In this document: positions 50,188 to 61,182 of the stretch, piece by piece
Numbering within the stretch: position 1 is the first letter of the stretch
Layout of the letters: every line of letters starts with the position of its first letter
NCBI GenBank assembly: GCA_037974335.1
Contig: CM075760.1
Coordinates: 38,778,182-38,842,181 of the forward strand
Source of the DNA: Prionace glauca
Taxonomy: Eukaryota > Chordata > Chondrichthyes > Carcharhiniformes > Carcharhinidae
Length of the DNA stretch: 64,000 bases
Reading direction: 5' to 3'
Notes under the pieces: generated by a model
Told to the model about the DNA's origin: nothing
The model's input: only the letters and a program-made list of their open reading frames with translations
Databases searched by the model: none
Translations under genes and position numbers: made by a program

Positions 50188-50893
50188 TCATAAGAACATA
50201 AGAAATAGGAGCAGGAGTCGGCCATCTAGCCCTTCGAGCCTGCCCCGCCATTCAATAAGATCATGGCTGATCTGTCGTGGCTCAGCTCCACCTTCCCGCC
50301 CTCTCCCCATAACCCTTAATCCCTTCTCTTATCAAAAACCCATCAACTCGTTTCTTAAAAATATTTAGCGAGGCAGCCTCCACCACTTCAACGGACAGAG
50401 AATTCCAGAGATTCACCACCCTTTGAATGAAGAAGTTCCTCCTCAACTCTATTCTAAACCGCCTCCCCTTTATCTTGAGGCTGTGCCCCCTAGTCCTACT
50501 GTCTTTTTTAAGCGGGAAGAGTCTCTCCACCTCTATCCTATCCATCCCATTCATCATCTTATACGTCTCAATGAGATCTCCCCTCATTCTTCTAAACTCT
50601 AACGAGTACAAGCCTAGTTTATTCAGCCTCTCCTCATAGCTCAATCCCCTCAACTCCGGTATCAGCCTAGTAAACCTCCTCTGCACTCCCTCCAGGGCCA
50701 AAATATCCTTGTGCAGGTGCGGCACCCAAAACTGCACACAGTACTCCAGCTGCGGCCTCACCAATGCCCTATACAGCTGCAGCAAGACCTCCCTACTTTT
50801 ATATTCAATCCCCCTCGCTATGAAGGCCAGCATCCCATTCGCCTTCCTGACCACCTGCTGCACCTGCAAGCTGGGTTTTTGCGACTCATGCAC
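50188..50893 (-). mobile_element. CR1 LINE, 5'-truncated, inside the Penelope-like element
   Basis: Two TTCTTATG tail units begin it. The minus strand is open for over 200 residues (LAFIARGIEYKSREVLLQLY, RPQLEYCVQFWVPHLHKDI, to IKGYGERAGRWS), nearly identical to the 15643 copy. It is young. Confidence 0.88.
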
Positions 50894-51002
50894 AGAGGCC
50901 AGAACTCTCCATTCACCTGACGAAGGGACTAACCCAAAAGCTTGTGCGTTCACTATCAAATAAATCGGTTGGACTAAAACCTGGTGTTGTCAGACTTTTT
51001 AC
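50894..51002 (+). mobile_element. Penelope-like element 3' part, piece 2
   Basis: AGAGGCCAGAACTCTCCATTCACC continues the text cut at 50187. CTGACGA (50917-50923), a GGG/CCC stem, AAAA and the tail AACCTGGTGTTGTCAGACTTTTTA follow. The LINE flanks CACTTTAT (left) and CACCTTAT (right) look like an 8-base target duplication with one change. Confidence 0.85.
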
Positions 51003-51515
51003 CACCTTATTATAGACAGGATATTATTAAACTAGAAAGAATGCAGAAAAGATTTATTAGGATGCTTCTGGGAGTTGATGGTTTGAGTTATAAGGAGAGG
51101 CTGGATAGACTGGGACGTTTTTCCTCTGGCGCATAGGAGACTTAGGGGTGATCTTATAGAAGTTTATAAAATAATGAGGGGCATAGATCAGCTAGATAAT
51201 CAATATCTTTTTCCAAGGTAGGGAAGTGTAAAACTAGAGGCCATAGGTTTAAGATGAGAGGGGAGAGATACAAAAGGGTCCAGGGGGGTGACTTTTCAGA
51301 CACAGCATGGTGAGTGTCTGAAACAAGTTGCCAGAGGTAGTAGTAGAGGCGGGTACAATTTTGTCTTCTGGAAAACATTTAGACTGTTATGAGTAAGATT
51401 GCTATCAAGGGATATGGGCCAAATGCAGGCAATTGGGACTAGCTTAGTCATTTAAAAAAAGGGGCAGCATAGACAAATTGAGCCAAAGGGCCTGTTTTCA
51501 TGCTGTTAACCTCTA
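51003..51515 (+). mobile_element. CR1-like LINE, piece 2 of 2
   Basis: CACCTTATTATAGACAGGATATTATTAAACTAGAAAG continues the element cut at 49942; the uninterrupted sequence is seen at 59640-59720. It ends GGCCTGTTTTCATGCTGTTAACCTCTATGAC. Another LINE tail follows to about 51690. Confidence 0.8.
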
Positions 51516-51699
51516 TGACTCTATAGAGGTGCTGGGTGTCTGGAATGCACTCCCAGTGGAAGGGATGCAAGCAGGCACATTAGCAATGTCCAAGGTAGAA
51601 AGACAGATAAGAGGTAAACAGAGAGATAGAAACTCTATTGACACAGGCTTGGTGGGCCAAAGTGGCTGATACTGTGCTGTATTGTTCTTTGAACATTCT

Positions 51700-52655
51700 A
51701 AGTAACAAGGTCAAGGAAGCCATCTTAAACTTTAACATGTGAATGAAGCTTTATTTTAAAAATTAATGCTGTATTCATCTAAATGCTTGTGCAAACTGTA
51801 TAGCCAGCAGAAAGTGTTTAAACTAAGAATTTCTTTTATCATTTTGATAAGCTGCAGGACATTATATTCCGTCAAATCTGGCTCAAGAATAAGGTCAATT
51901 GTTCGATCTGATCAAGGTGAATAAGAAAGAAACCTATTATCTTGCATTGTGTGTCTTTTTGAACCAGTGAATCTTGTATTAACCAAATGAATTAAAGAAT
52001 CCTGTATTAATTAACTTCCAGTCACTAACAGATGATTGTATTCAGTTACAATTAATGAATCAGTGGTTATCGTAAAAGACTGAGTTTTATTTACTGTAAA
52101 AATGTAAAAGCTTATTGCTGCATATGTAAAGAATGTGCAATGAAGATAAATGTACTAATGTACTGGCGAGAGAGACCTTCAAACTTTTCAATATTTGAAA
52201 CTATGTGAACAAGATAAAACTGTATGGAATCAGATAAAGGGATAGTGTGAAACAATTCTGTTGTATTCCTGACTAAGATGAAGGGAAAAGTGGTGTAAGT
52301 ATTGGGGATCCAATTAATCTAACCAAATTGACCAATTGTCATGTCAAACAGGCCCAATTCTGATGTAGGGGGATAAAAGTAGAGGTTCCAAAGGTCTTCC
52401 CTGTGAGCCAAATACTGAAGAGTCCCGAGGCTGAGTTTCAAAGAAACTCCTGTCAAAGGAGGAGCCAAACTTCCAAGGCTGAATTCCACAAAAAGTCCTC
52501 TCAAAGAAGGAGCCAGAGAGGGTTTAACCTTTCAGACTGATCATCCACTTCAAGTTATAAAAGCCAATGTCTTAAAGTGGTTCAGTAAACCTTGTTCATG
52601 AATAAACTTATTTAAATTTACTATCCAGAGAATTCTGCCTTTGCCTTAATTGGTC
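51700..52655 (+). repeat. AT-rich insertion that cuts off A9, class uncertain
   Basis: The right end has TATAAAAGCC near 52556, AATAAA at about 52601 and stops inside A9 finger text. It has no protein-coding sense. The layout could fit a solo LTR or another repeat; I see no second copy and cannot fix its left end. Confidence 0.3.
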
Positions 52656-53663
52656 TGAACCAAAGTGAATTCCTTTCCACAGTGAATGCAGTTGAACGGC
52701 CTCTCCTCAGTGTGAACTTGGTGTAACATGAGGCTGGCTGACTGAGTGAATCCCTTCCCCCACACAGCGCAGGTGAATGGCCTCTCCCCAGTGTAAGTGC
52801 GTTGGTGTGCAGTGAATGTGGATAACTGCCTGAAGCTCTTTCCACAGGAGGTGCAGTTAAATGGTTTCTCCTCAGTGTGAATTCTCTTGGTAACGACCAG
52901 GTTTGCTGACTGAGTGAATTCCACCCCACACTCAGAACAGATGAATGATTTCTCCCCACCATGAACATGCTTGTGTGCACTGAGGTTGGATGAAGACCTG
53001 AAGGTTTTCCCACAAGAAGTGCAGCTGTATGACTTATTCCCAGTGTGATTTCTCTGTATGTTAGCAGGGTGAGATAACAGAGTAAATCCCTTCCCACAGA
53101 CAGAGCAGGAGTATGGTCTGTCCTCAGTGTGAATTCTGTGGTGTGGCCAAAGGCCAGACAACTGAGTTAAATCCTTTCTCACATTTGGAGCAGATGAATT
53201 GCTTCTCCCCAGCGTGAATGCATTGGCGTATTAACAGGATGAAGGACTGGTAATGTTAACAGGGTGAGATAACTGAGTAAATCTCTTCTCAGATACGGAA
53301 CAGCTGAATGGTCACATCCCAATGTGAATTCGCTGATGTGCAGTGAGGATAGATGACTGTTTAAACCTCCTTTCACAGTATGTGCACCTATAAGGTCTTT
53401 CCTCAGTGTGAATTCGCAAGTGTGACACAAGGCTTCCTGCTTTAATAAATCCTTTTCCACACATAGACAAGGTGAATAGCTTCTCCCCAGCATAACTGTC
53501 AATGGATTTCCAGCTGACATGGATAGTAGAATCCTTCACCACAATCCTCATAATTCCAGTCTCTCTGTGATGCTGTTCCCAGTGTGACTGTGTTGATGGA
53601 TTTCCAGGCGGGATGGATAATTGAATCCCTTTCACAGTCCCCACATTTCCACGCTTTCTTCAT
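52650..53663 (-). pseudogene. A9: broken C2H2 zinc-finger array, about 11 fingers
   Basis: The start (ATG AAG AAA GCG TGG AAA TGT) at 53663 has the leader TGA at 53702-53700, 39 bases upstream and in frame. The text then changes frame several times: KCGDCERD..., CGEGFYYPCQLEIH, CGKGFIKAGSLVSHLRIH and CTYCERRFKQSSILTAHQRIH, a gap near 53240, then a longer good run (53182-52650) with [69 protein letters not shown] and CAVWGKGF. The last finger (CIHCGKEFTLV) ends abruptly where foreign AT-rich sequence begins. A9 stands head to head with A10. Confidence 0.85.
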
Positions 53664-53990
53664 GGTGCCGATGCCCTTGTGTCTCTCCAGGTTGGACAAT
53701 CAGATGAAGCCTCGTCCACACACACACAACACGTGTACAGTTTCTCCTCGGTGTGATGTTTTTCAGGCTGTCTAAATGATTGAAGCTCTTTCCATAGTTA
53801 GCTCACTCGAACACTCTAACTCGTGTGTGTCTTGGTGCTTTCCAGTCACACTGATGTTTGGAATCTTTTCACAAAGACAGAACAGAAAAATATTTCTACT
53901 TCCACATTCAATGATATTCAGTTCCTGATGAATCTCTGTCAGATTTTGATGTTTGTTTTAATTTGTGGAAATCCTTCCCTGGAAAATGGT
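53664..53990 (-). other. A9 leader and splice acceptor
   Basis: In reverse, TTTCTGTCCTGTACTCTTTGTGAGC...CCATTTTCCAG closes at about 53979, followed by the family leader (ATATCATTGAATGTGG..., GTGTGACTGGAAAGCAC...). Confidence 0.6.
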
Positions 53991-54059
53991 TTGAAAGGAG
54001 TGCTCACAAAGAGTACAGGACAGAAATTGAGAGCAGACAGGTCTGGTTTCTCTGGAATA

Positions 54060-54470
54060 TTCTCTCCCCCAGTTTGTCAGTCCCAGTCTCTGTCTCTCAG
54101 GGAAAGACCTGAACCCGCTCCAAGATGGCCGCGGCCGGTTGCCTGGGTAACTCGCACCTCGCAACGGGGAGAAGCCCCGCCCACTCACTATTCCCTTATC
54201 AAGATGGCCACACTTGCACCACATCTGAACCAGACCCATTTCCTCTCCCAAGATGGCGACGAACGGTTGCCTCGTTAACCCAGGCTCATTACCAGGGAGG
54301 AAGCCCCCCCTCTCTGATTACCCTTATTCACACTCGTAGGATGGCAGCTAGCGAGGCCGTTCCCATGGGAAAGTCAGGGCCCGCGGCCGAAGCCAGAAGT
54401 TGGTGCCCTTTCCAGTGCAGCCGTGGTTTCCATTCCTACCCTGTGTTCACAATCTCCTCCCTAACAACAT
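54060..54470. promoter_or_regulatory. Shared A9/A10 promoter, part 1: duplicated YY1-type block
   Basis: AAGATGGC, the YY1 core, lies at 54122-54129, 54201-54208 and 54250-54257, with AGGATGGC at 54338-54345. The text CAAGATGGCCGCGGCCGGTTGCC...GAAGCCCCGCC is repeated 128 bases on as CAAGATGGCGACGAACGGTTGCC...GAAGCCCCCCC. The region is CpG-rich and lies between the divergent A9 and A10. Confidence 0.7.
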
Positions 54471-54534
54471 GACTGACACTGAGCATGCTCAGAGCGCTCG
54501 CTCCATTGCGAGGCTCACAACCGCATTACCAATG

Positions 54535-54975
54535 CCGCGCATGCTCCACTCCCGACCTGGCCGCCCCTCATTCACTCTGATTGGTTAGAGAACCAGCCTG
54601 TCCCACGTGATCCTCCAGCCCCGCCCCTCCTTCACTCTGATTAGTTGGAGGACTGGCCTCCCACGCGGTCCTCCAGCCCTGCCCCTCCTTCACTCTGCAT
54701 GGTTGGAGGATTGGCCTCCCACGCGGTCCTCCAGCCCTGCCCCTCCTTCACTCTGCATGGTTGGAGGACCAGCCGCTCCCACGCGGTCTTCCAGCCCTGC
54801 CCCTCATTCACTCTGATTGGTTAGAGGGCCAGCCGGTCCCACACTTATTTCCAGTTGCCCCCTCTTCCTATTGGTCCGCGCCTGCCATCAGTCAGCGTCC
54901 GAGCATTGTGATGTGGAACATGCGCAGTGTCATTGCTGGCCTTGGCTCTTGTTTGTCCAGGAGTTTGTGAACTGC
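54535..54975 (+). promoter_or_regulatory. Shared A9/A10 promoter, part 2: CCAAT/GC-box minisatellite
   Basis: Five units of 58-60 bases span about 54563-54845, with TTCACTCTG at 54571, 54631, 54689, 54747 and 54807. Each has a GC-box-like word (CCCGCCCCTC or CCTGCCCCTC) and ATTGG, ATTAG or ATGG. The A2 promoter has the unit once (4080-4135). It ends with GAGCATTGTGATGTGG and ACATGCGCAG, shared with A2, then an acceptor CTTCTACAG at 54983. Confidence 0.8.
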
Positions 54976-54983
54976 TTCTACAG

Positions 54984-55327
54984 GAGGTCAGAAGAGAAGG
55001 ATTTGCAGATGCGAAACGTCAGATCAAGCTCGGGTTGAGTAACTCCATTTATCAGGATCTGAATATCATCGGTCTTTGAATGTGGAAGGATAAATGATCA
55101 ACTGTTCCAAAAGAACACATTTCAAACATCAGTGACTGGAAAAGCATCGAGACACACACACATCCACCCGAGTGAGTGTTCCAGTGAACTAACTGGAAAG
55201 AGCTTTAACCAGTTATTCGGCTTGAGAAAACATTGCAAAATATAAGGAAAAATCATACATTTGTTCAATGTTTGGACAAGACTTGAACTAATTATCCAAT
55301 CTAGAGAGACACAGGGACACAGGCACC
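54984..55327 (+). other. A10 fossil-finger leader
   Basis: The family plan is kept: GACTGGAAAAGCATCGAGACAC, then GTTCCAGTGAACTAACTGG with KSFNQLFGLRKH, then CSMFGQDLN-stop-LSNLERHRDTGT. The stop is TAA at 55289-55291, in frame, 39 bases before the ATG. The intron upstream seems shortened, since the promoter text lies only about 50 bases before the acceptor. Confidence 0.7.
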
Positions 55328-56047
55328 ATGGAGAAACGGTGGAAATGTGAAGATTGTGGTAAAGGATTCAATTATCCATCCCTGCTGGAAAGCCATCAAC
55401 GCAGTCACACTGGGGAGAGGCCATTCACCTGTTCTATATGTGGGAAAGGATTTACTCAGTCATCCAACCTATCATTACACCAGCGAGTTCACACAGGGAA
55501 GAGGGCATTCACCTGCTCTGCGTGTGGGAAGGCTTTCAGTCAGTTATCTGGGCTTTCATCACATCAGCGAATTCACACTGAGGAGAAGCCATTCAGCTGC
55601 ACTACCTGTGGAAAAAGGTTCAGGCATTCTTCAGCACTCACAGCACACCAACGCACTCACACTGGGGAGGGACTGTTCACCTGTCCTGAGTGTGGAAAGA
55701 GATTCACTCAGTCATCCAACTTCACAATACATCAGCGAGTTCACACTGGGGAGAGGCCTTTCACCTGCTCCATGTGTGGGGAAGGATTCACTGGGTCATC
55801 CCACCTGCTGTCACACCAGCGGATTCACACTCAAAAGCCATTCAGCTGCACTTCCTGTGGAAAGAGTTTTAGACAGCCAACCTGTCTCATTGCACACCAA
55901 CGGATTCACACTGGGGAGAGGCCATTTACTTGTTCCACGTGTGGGAAGGGATTCACACTTTTACCCACCCTGCTGAGACACCAACGAATTCACACAGAGG
56001 AGAAGCCATTCAGCTGTACTGACTGTGGAAAGACTTTCAGGCAGTAA
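55328..56047 (+). CDS. A10: C2H2 zinc-finger protein, 8 fingers, early stop
   Basis: The ATG (ATG GAG AAA CGG TGG AAA) opens 239 residues with eight complete fingers and half of a ninth. Helix residues are YSLS, QSNL, QSGS, HSAA, QSNI, GSHS, QTCA and LPTR. One linker is a residue short (HTQKPF between fingers 6 and 7), which may alter the spacing on DNA. The frame stops at 56045-56047 within finger 9 (CTDCGKTFRQ-stop), where relatives have CAG TCA and this copy CAG TAA. Fingers continue behind the stop. It may still make an eight-finger protein; the promoter it shares with A9 is rich in factor sites. Confidence 0.85.
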   Translation: MEKRWKCEDCGKGFNYPSLLESHQRSHTGERPFTCSICGKGFTQSSNLSLHQRVHTGKRAFTCSACGKAFSQLSGLSSHQRIHTEEKPFSCTTCGKRFRHSSALTAHQRTHTGEGLFTCPECGKRFTQSSNFTIHQRVHTGERPFTCSMCGEGFTGSSHLLSHQRIHTQKPFSCTSCGKSFRQPTCLIAHQRIHTGERPFTCSTCGKGFTLLPTLLRHQRIHTEEKPFSCTDCGKTFRQ

Positions 56048-56324
<277 letters not shown>

Positions 56325-56529
56325 TGACTGCAAGGGTTAGATTCTCCAGTTACTGCTGTGGTTTATCTTGTTTAGTATTGATACGTGGTTTTGTTCCTGC
56401 TGATATGACTCACTGGAGTTTAATATTCTGGTGATCTCACTAATTTTCAGGGCTTCAGTGTCCATTTTTGACAACACTACAGCACTATCACCTGCACCAT
56501 ATCCTTTCCTTTTCCCCTCTGTACTCTAT

Positions 56530-56615
56530 GAATGGCAAAGCTTGTTGCTGTAGTGCACCAGAAACAATGTTTTTCACAGTATCCCATTACATGCAACAAC
56601 AAATAAAATCAAATA
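56530..56615 (+). repeat. Tail family T copy
   Basis: GTGCACCAGAAACAATGTTTTTCACAGTATCCCATTACATGCAACAACAAATAAAATCAAAT is the same 3' end as at 33090-33160. The rest of 56325-57325 is AT-rich with nothing I recognise. Confidence 0.5.
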
Positions 56616-57326
56616 TTGATGACGTATTCTCTCAGTAACAATACCTTTTGTATTTTGTTGCGTTTACTTCATTACATGGATAAGATAGTACAGATGCCAC
56701 ATACAGTGTATATATTAAATCTTTTAACTTAGTATCTATATATAAAATATATCGTGTCAATTTATTTTGAATAAATCACCCTTACTCCATTTCCAAAATG
56801 TGATTTCAAACTATTTGACACTTTGGGATTGAGGCCATACGTGTAACCCCTGGATGGTGAGTAGGGAGGAGGTGAACGTGCAGCTGTTACATCTGTTGCA
56901 TTTGCAGGAGAAGCTGTCTTGGGAAGTTTATAAGTTCTTTATTTTTAAAATAAACATAATGTGGAAAGGCTGTGACTCATGCGTGGTCTCAGTGTGTCGC
57001 TGCCTCAATGACATTCTGTTTTCACTGACTAGATAGTTCAAAGCTGCTGCTGACTGTATTCTCTCTTTGGAAAGCTGGATTGAAAGTATAACGTTTGATA
57101 GGATTAATATCAAATATAATATAATTATATTAGCCCACCATCCAATAAAAACATGTTCTAATATTCTGTGTCAGTAATGTTCTAGATAAAAATAGTCATT
57201 AAGGTCAATTAAACACATTCCACTTTGTTAAATGAAGTTAATGAGATGCTGGTGGTCTTTGGTTTCGGATTTTACTCATTTTATTGGAAACTGCTCATTT
57301 CATAAAGTACTTTTATATTTGGTAAA

Positions 57327-57612
57327 TAACAAAACAAAGAACAACACAGCACGGGAAACAGGCCCTTCGGCCCAATGAGCCCACGCCGCCATCTTAACAA
57401 TGTGCTTTTCCTCCTCCACCCTTGACCCATGTCTCAGCTTATGTTACCCCCACTGGAGACCAGATTAAGCGGAGAATAATTTAGGGACAATTTGTTACAC
57501 CAATCAGCTTGAGAGCACATCTTTGGGGTGTGGGAGGAAACCGGAGCACCCGGAGGAAACCCACGCAACCACAGGGAGAATGCGCAAACTGCCACAGACA
57601 TTGGCCCAAATC
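57327..57612 (-). mobile_element. SINE-like element with V-SINE core
   Basis: In reverse it passes GGGTGCTCCGGTTTCCTCCCACACC, the V-SINE core, and ends in GGGCCTGTTTCCCGTGCTGTGTTGTTCTTTG, a LINE-type tail different from the other V-SINEs here. The tRNA head is not clear. Confidence 0.6.
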
Positions 57613-57833
57613 CATGTATCTGCACAGCAAACAGTGATAGTCACTGAGCTGTTGTGGTGCCCATCTGCTGGTCCAGTTTTAAGCGGACACAAACGATGTG
57701 AAGTACTAGGCTACTCTCGAAACATCCAAGAGCAGCCTACGCATGACCCACCATGTGTATGCCCCTTGTTAGACAACAACATGGTGCAGACGGTGGAGCA
57801 GGAAAAAGCTCACATGATTCTAATCTTCATTGA

Positions 57834-58216
57834 ACATAAGAACATAAGAAATAGGAGCAGGAGTAGGCCATCTAGCCCTTCGAGCCTGCCCCGCCATTCA
57901 ATAAGATCATGGCTGATCTGTCGTGGCTCAGTTCCACATGCCTGCCCTCTCTCCATAACCTTTAATCCCCTCTCTTATCAAAAACCCATCAACCCGCCTC
58001 TTCAAAATATTTAGCGAGGTAGCCTCCACCACTTCAACGGGCAGAGAATTCCAGAGATTCACCACCCTTTGAGTGAAGAAGTTCCTTCTCAATTCCGTTC
58101 TAAACCGCCCCCCTTTATCTTGAGGCTGTGCCCCCTAGTCCTATTATCCTTTCTGAGCGGGAAGAGTCTCTCCACCTCTATCCTATCCATCCCATTCATC
58201 ATCTTATACGTCTCTC
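57834..58216 (-). mobile_element. CR1 LINE, short 5'-truncated copy
   Basis: Two or more TTCTTATG tail units, then the final 380 bases of CR1 (reverse of CCTGCCCCGCCATTCAATAAGATCATGG...ATCTTATACGTCTC). Confidence 0.85.
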
Positions 58217-58319
58217 AAAACCCATTGATAAACCTCACTACAAAATCAGCTCTGACCAGGGCTTTCATATGTTGTCACTGAGCATTAAGCAGAAAGAGTG
58301 GAACGGCATGCAGGCCACA

Positions 58320-58585
58320 CAGCCTAACCTGGCTTCAAATCCTGCTTGGGTGACTGTCTGTCATGCTCTCCCCATGTCTGTGTGGGTTTCCTTTGGGTGC
58401 TCTGGTTTCCTCCGACAGTCCAAAGATGTGTAGGTTAGATGGATTAGCCATGATAGTGTGTGGGGTTGGAGGAATAAAGCAGAGGAAAGGGCCTGGGTGA
58501 GATACTCTGTCAGAGAGTCAATGCAGATTTGATAGGTCGAATAGCCTCTTCTGAACTGTAGGGATTCCATGATTCTATGAACAGT
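58320..58585 (+). mobile_element. V-SINE, head missing
   Basis: The core TGGTTTCCTCCGACAGTCCAAAGATG and the end CTGAACTGTAGGGATTCCATGATTCTATG are present. Confidence 0.7.
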
Positions 58586-58914
58586 AGTTAAAATTTGAAT
58601 GTATCGCAACTTCCAATGTGTCATATGTGATTTGTGAGTGAGTTCACAGTACCTAGCTGTTAAATTCCTGAGCTGTCACTCAGGGTCTTTCCCCACACTG
58701 GCTGAAATACATGAAAAAGTGTCACCCAGCAGAGCGAGGAGATTTTATGTGTCACCAAGAGCTCCTTACAAGGCTCACATTATTATGGAATGCTTTAGTT
58801 CAGCCCCAGGGAGACAGCTCCTCCAAATATCACCCAGCCAGACAGCACATCAACAACCCTCCTTCCTCATGAAGTTTGACAGCACAAAAAGAGGCCTTTT
58901 AGCCCATCGTGTCT

Positions 58915-59210
58915 GCACTGGCCATCGAACACCAATTGATTCCAATCCAGCACTTCACTTGGTGCAGGCAGTTATTGGTTCAGACGGTGGAGCAGGAAAA
59001 AACTCACATGATTCTGCTCTTCATTGCGTGGGAATTTACATCTGAAACTCATTGATAACCTCACTACACAATCAGCTCCAACCAGGGGTCAGAGCCCTGA
59101 GCAGGGCTTTTATATGTTGTCACTGAGCATCAAGCAGCAAAAAGAATGAAACAACAGTTACGCCACACAGCTCCGGGGATCCAGGTTCAAATTCAGCTTA
59201 TGCTATAGCT
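58915..59210 (+). repeat. Local duplicate of 57780-58345
   Basis: CAGACGGTGGAGCAGGAAAAAACTCACATGATTCT...CTTCATTG and CTCATTGATAACCTCACTAC...TATGTTGTCACTGAGCAT are shared with the earlier copy, which holds the CR1 at 57834. 58586-58914 shows nothing I recognise. Confidence 0.65.
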
Positions 59211-59339
59211 TTTCAGGTGTTCATGAAAATGCGTCTTAAATGCCTGCTTGCACCATCCTGAAGTCTAAGAGGAGGTGAGAGAAACTGGAGTAAGATGTGA
59301 GTTTAGAGCTAGGACAAGGGGGAACCTTAAAAGAGATTT

Positions 59340-59535
59340 GCTGCCTCAAAGCACCAGTGACCCAGGTTCAATTCCTGGCTTGGGTCAGAGTTTGTGCAGA
59401 GTTTGCATGTTCTCCCCAGATCTGCATGTGTTTCCTCCGGGTGCTCCTGTTTCCTCCCACAGGCCAATGATGTACAGGTCAGCTTGATTGGCTATGCTAA
59501 ATTGCCCCTTGGCATCCCAAGATGTGTAGCTTAGG
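59340..59535 (+). mobile_element. V-SINE, 3' end missing
   Basis: CAGTGACCCAGGTTCAATTCC and the core GTTTCCTCCCACAGGCCAATGATG are visible, followed by GCTAAATTGCCCCTTGGCATC. The copy is cut by the next LINE. Confidence 0.65.
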
Positions 59536-60190
59536 TGCAGTAGGCATTCAGTATGCTTGGTTTCATCGGTCAGAACATTGAATACAGGAGTTGGAATTTC
59601 TTGTTGAAGTTATACAAGACATTGGTAAGGCCACATTTGGAATATTGTGTGCCATTCTGGTCACCTTATTATAGACAGTGTATTATTAAACTAGAAAGAA
59701 TGCAGAAAAGATTTATTAGGATGCTACCGGGACTTGATGGATTGAGTTATAAGGAGAGGCTGGATAGACTGGGGATTTTTCTCTGGAGCGTAGGAGGCTG
59801 AGGGATGATCTTATAGAGGTCTATAAAATAATGAGTGGGCACAGAGCAGCTAGATAGTCAATACCTTTTCCCAAAGGTAGGGGAGTTTAAAACTATTGTG
59901 CATAGGTTTAAGGTGAGAGGGGAGAGATACAGAAGTATCCAGGGGGCAATTTTTTCACACAGAGAGTGGTGAGCATCTGGAACAGGTTGTCAGAGGTAGT
60001 AGTAGAGGCGGGTACAATGTTGTCTTTGAAAAAGCATTTAGATAGTTACATGGGTAAGATGGGTATAGAAGGATATGGGCCAAATGCAGGCAATTGGGAT
60101 TAGTTTAGGGGTTTAAAAAAAAGGGCACCATGGACAAGTTGGGCCGAAGTGCCTGTTTCCATGTTGTAAACCTCTATGACTCGACGTGAT
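59536..60190 (+). mobile_element. CR1-like LINE 3' end
   Basis: LGFIGQNIEYRSWNFLLKLYK, TLVRPHLEYCVPFWSPYYRQ and RMQKRFIRMLPGLDGLSYKE are readable. It ends GTGCCTGTTTCCATGTTGTAAACCTCTATGACTC. It is the uninterrupted counterpart of the split LINE at 48926-51515. 60191-60833 shows nothing I recognise. Confidence 0.8.
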
Positions 60191-60833
60191 GAAATAGCTC
60201 ATTTTGTTTTCTTTATTAACCACATATATGAATCAAACTATGAAGGGAGTAACCAGTCATGAAACAGATTATTGTACAATTGATGAACCTTGATTAAGTT
60301 ATAAATAATGAATCAATAATCATATTGGAAAGACTAGATTTTCATCCAAAACTTGTCAAGTTGAATTATTACATGTCTCTCTGTTTGTGTGAGAAACAGT
60401 AATTTCAGACAAACTGTTCTAATAATGAAGGATCTCTGATAAAGGTCCCGAGGAATGGTACATTATAATCTTTAGTTTGATCCAGTGGATAGCAAAATAC
60501 TTCAAAATCAAGAGATTTTAGCTCTCTTGTATTCTTCTCTGATGTACTGAGGCTGGGTGATCAATGTGCCGAAGAATAAATTGGATGAACCCAAGCAGCA
60601 GCTTGAGCTAATTAACCGAGGAGAAGCTTGACTCCGACACAGGGTGCTAGCCACTCAGGGGTTAAAAGTCAGGGCTCTGTAATGATTTGTTGCTGGCTGA
60701 TTACTGAAGACACTCACTCAAGGCAAGATTCACATGTCCATGTCAGCAAGTGGGACTGTGTCTGAGACAGAGTTTTGAGAGCGGAATGCTGTGATGGATT
60801 AACACCCAGATAAAGTTGCAAAAGTCATTGTCT

Positions 60834-61065
60834 GATTTGATTTATTATTGTCAATGTATTAACATACAGTGAAAAGTATTGTTTCTTGTGTGCCATACAG
60901 AGAAAGGGTACCTTACGTCGAGGAGAGGATGCAGAATACAGTGTTACAGTCAGAAGAGTCAGAATAAAGTTTTAGAAGTGTAGAACGAGTAGAAGATAGA
61001 ATTAGAGGGTTTGCTGGGCACAGCTTGCAAGAAGTCGCCACACTTCAGCATCATCTTGGAAATTT
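60834..61065 (-). repeat. Tail family T copy, reverse
   Basis: It begins at GATTTGATTTATTATTGTCAATGTATTAACATACAGTGAAAAGTATTG, the reverse of the 33090-33160 tail. Confidence 0.5.
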
Positions 61066-61182
61066 CCCTGGATTGATATGCAAACCCCTAGCCTTTAATA
61101 ATAATTTTAATGTTAATTTAATGTTGTAAAACTTATAATCCAAAGAATCCTGTCCTGCCTTAATTAAGTCTTGTTTGAACAT

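Noticed and set aside
51700-52655. Solo LTR upstream of the A9 end
   Set aside because: TATA-like and AATAAA words are there, but I could not find matching ends, a target duplication or a second copy, so I list it only as an unclassified insertion.
54125-54816. Open frames over the A9/A10 promoter, including repeated PALPLLHS words
   Set aside because: They come from the minisatellite and GC-rich DNA, not from a protein gene.
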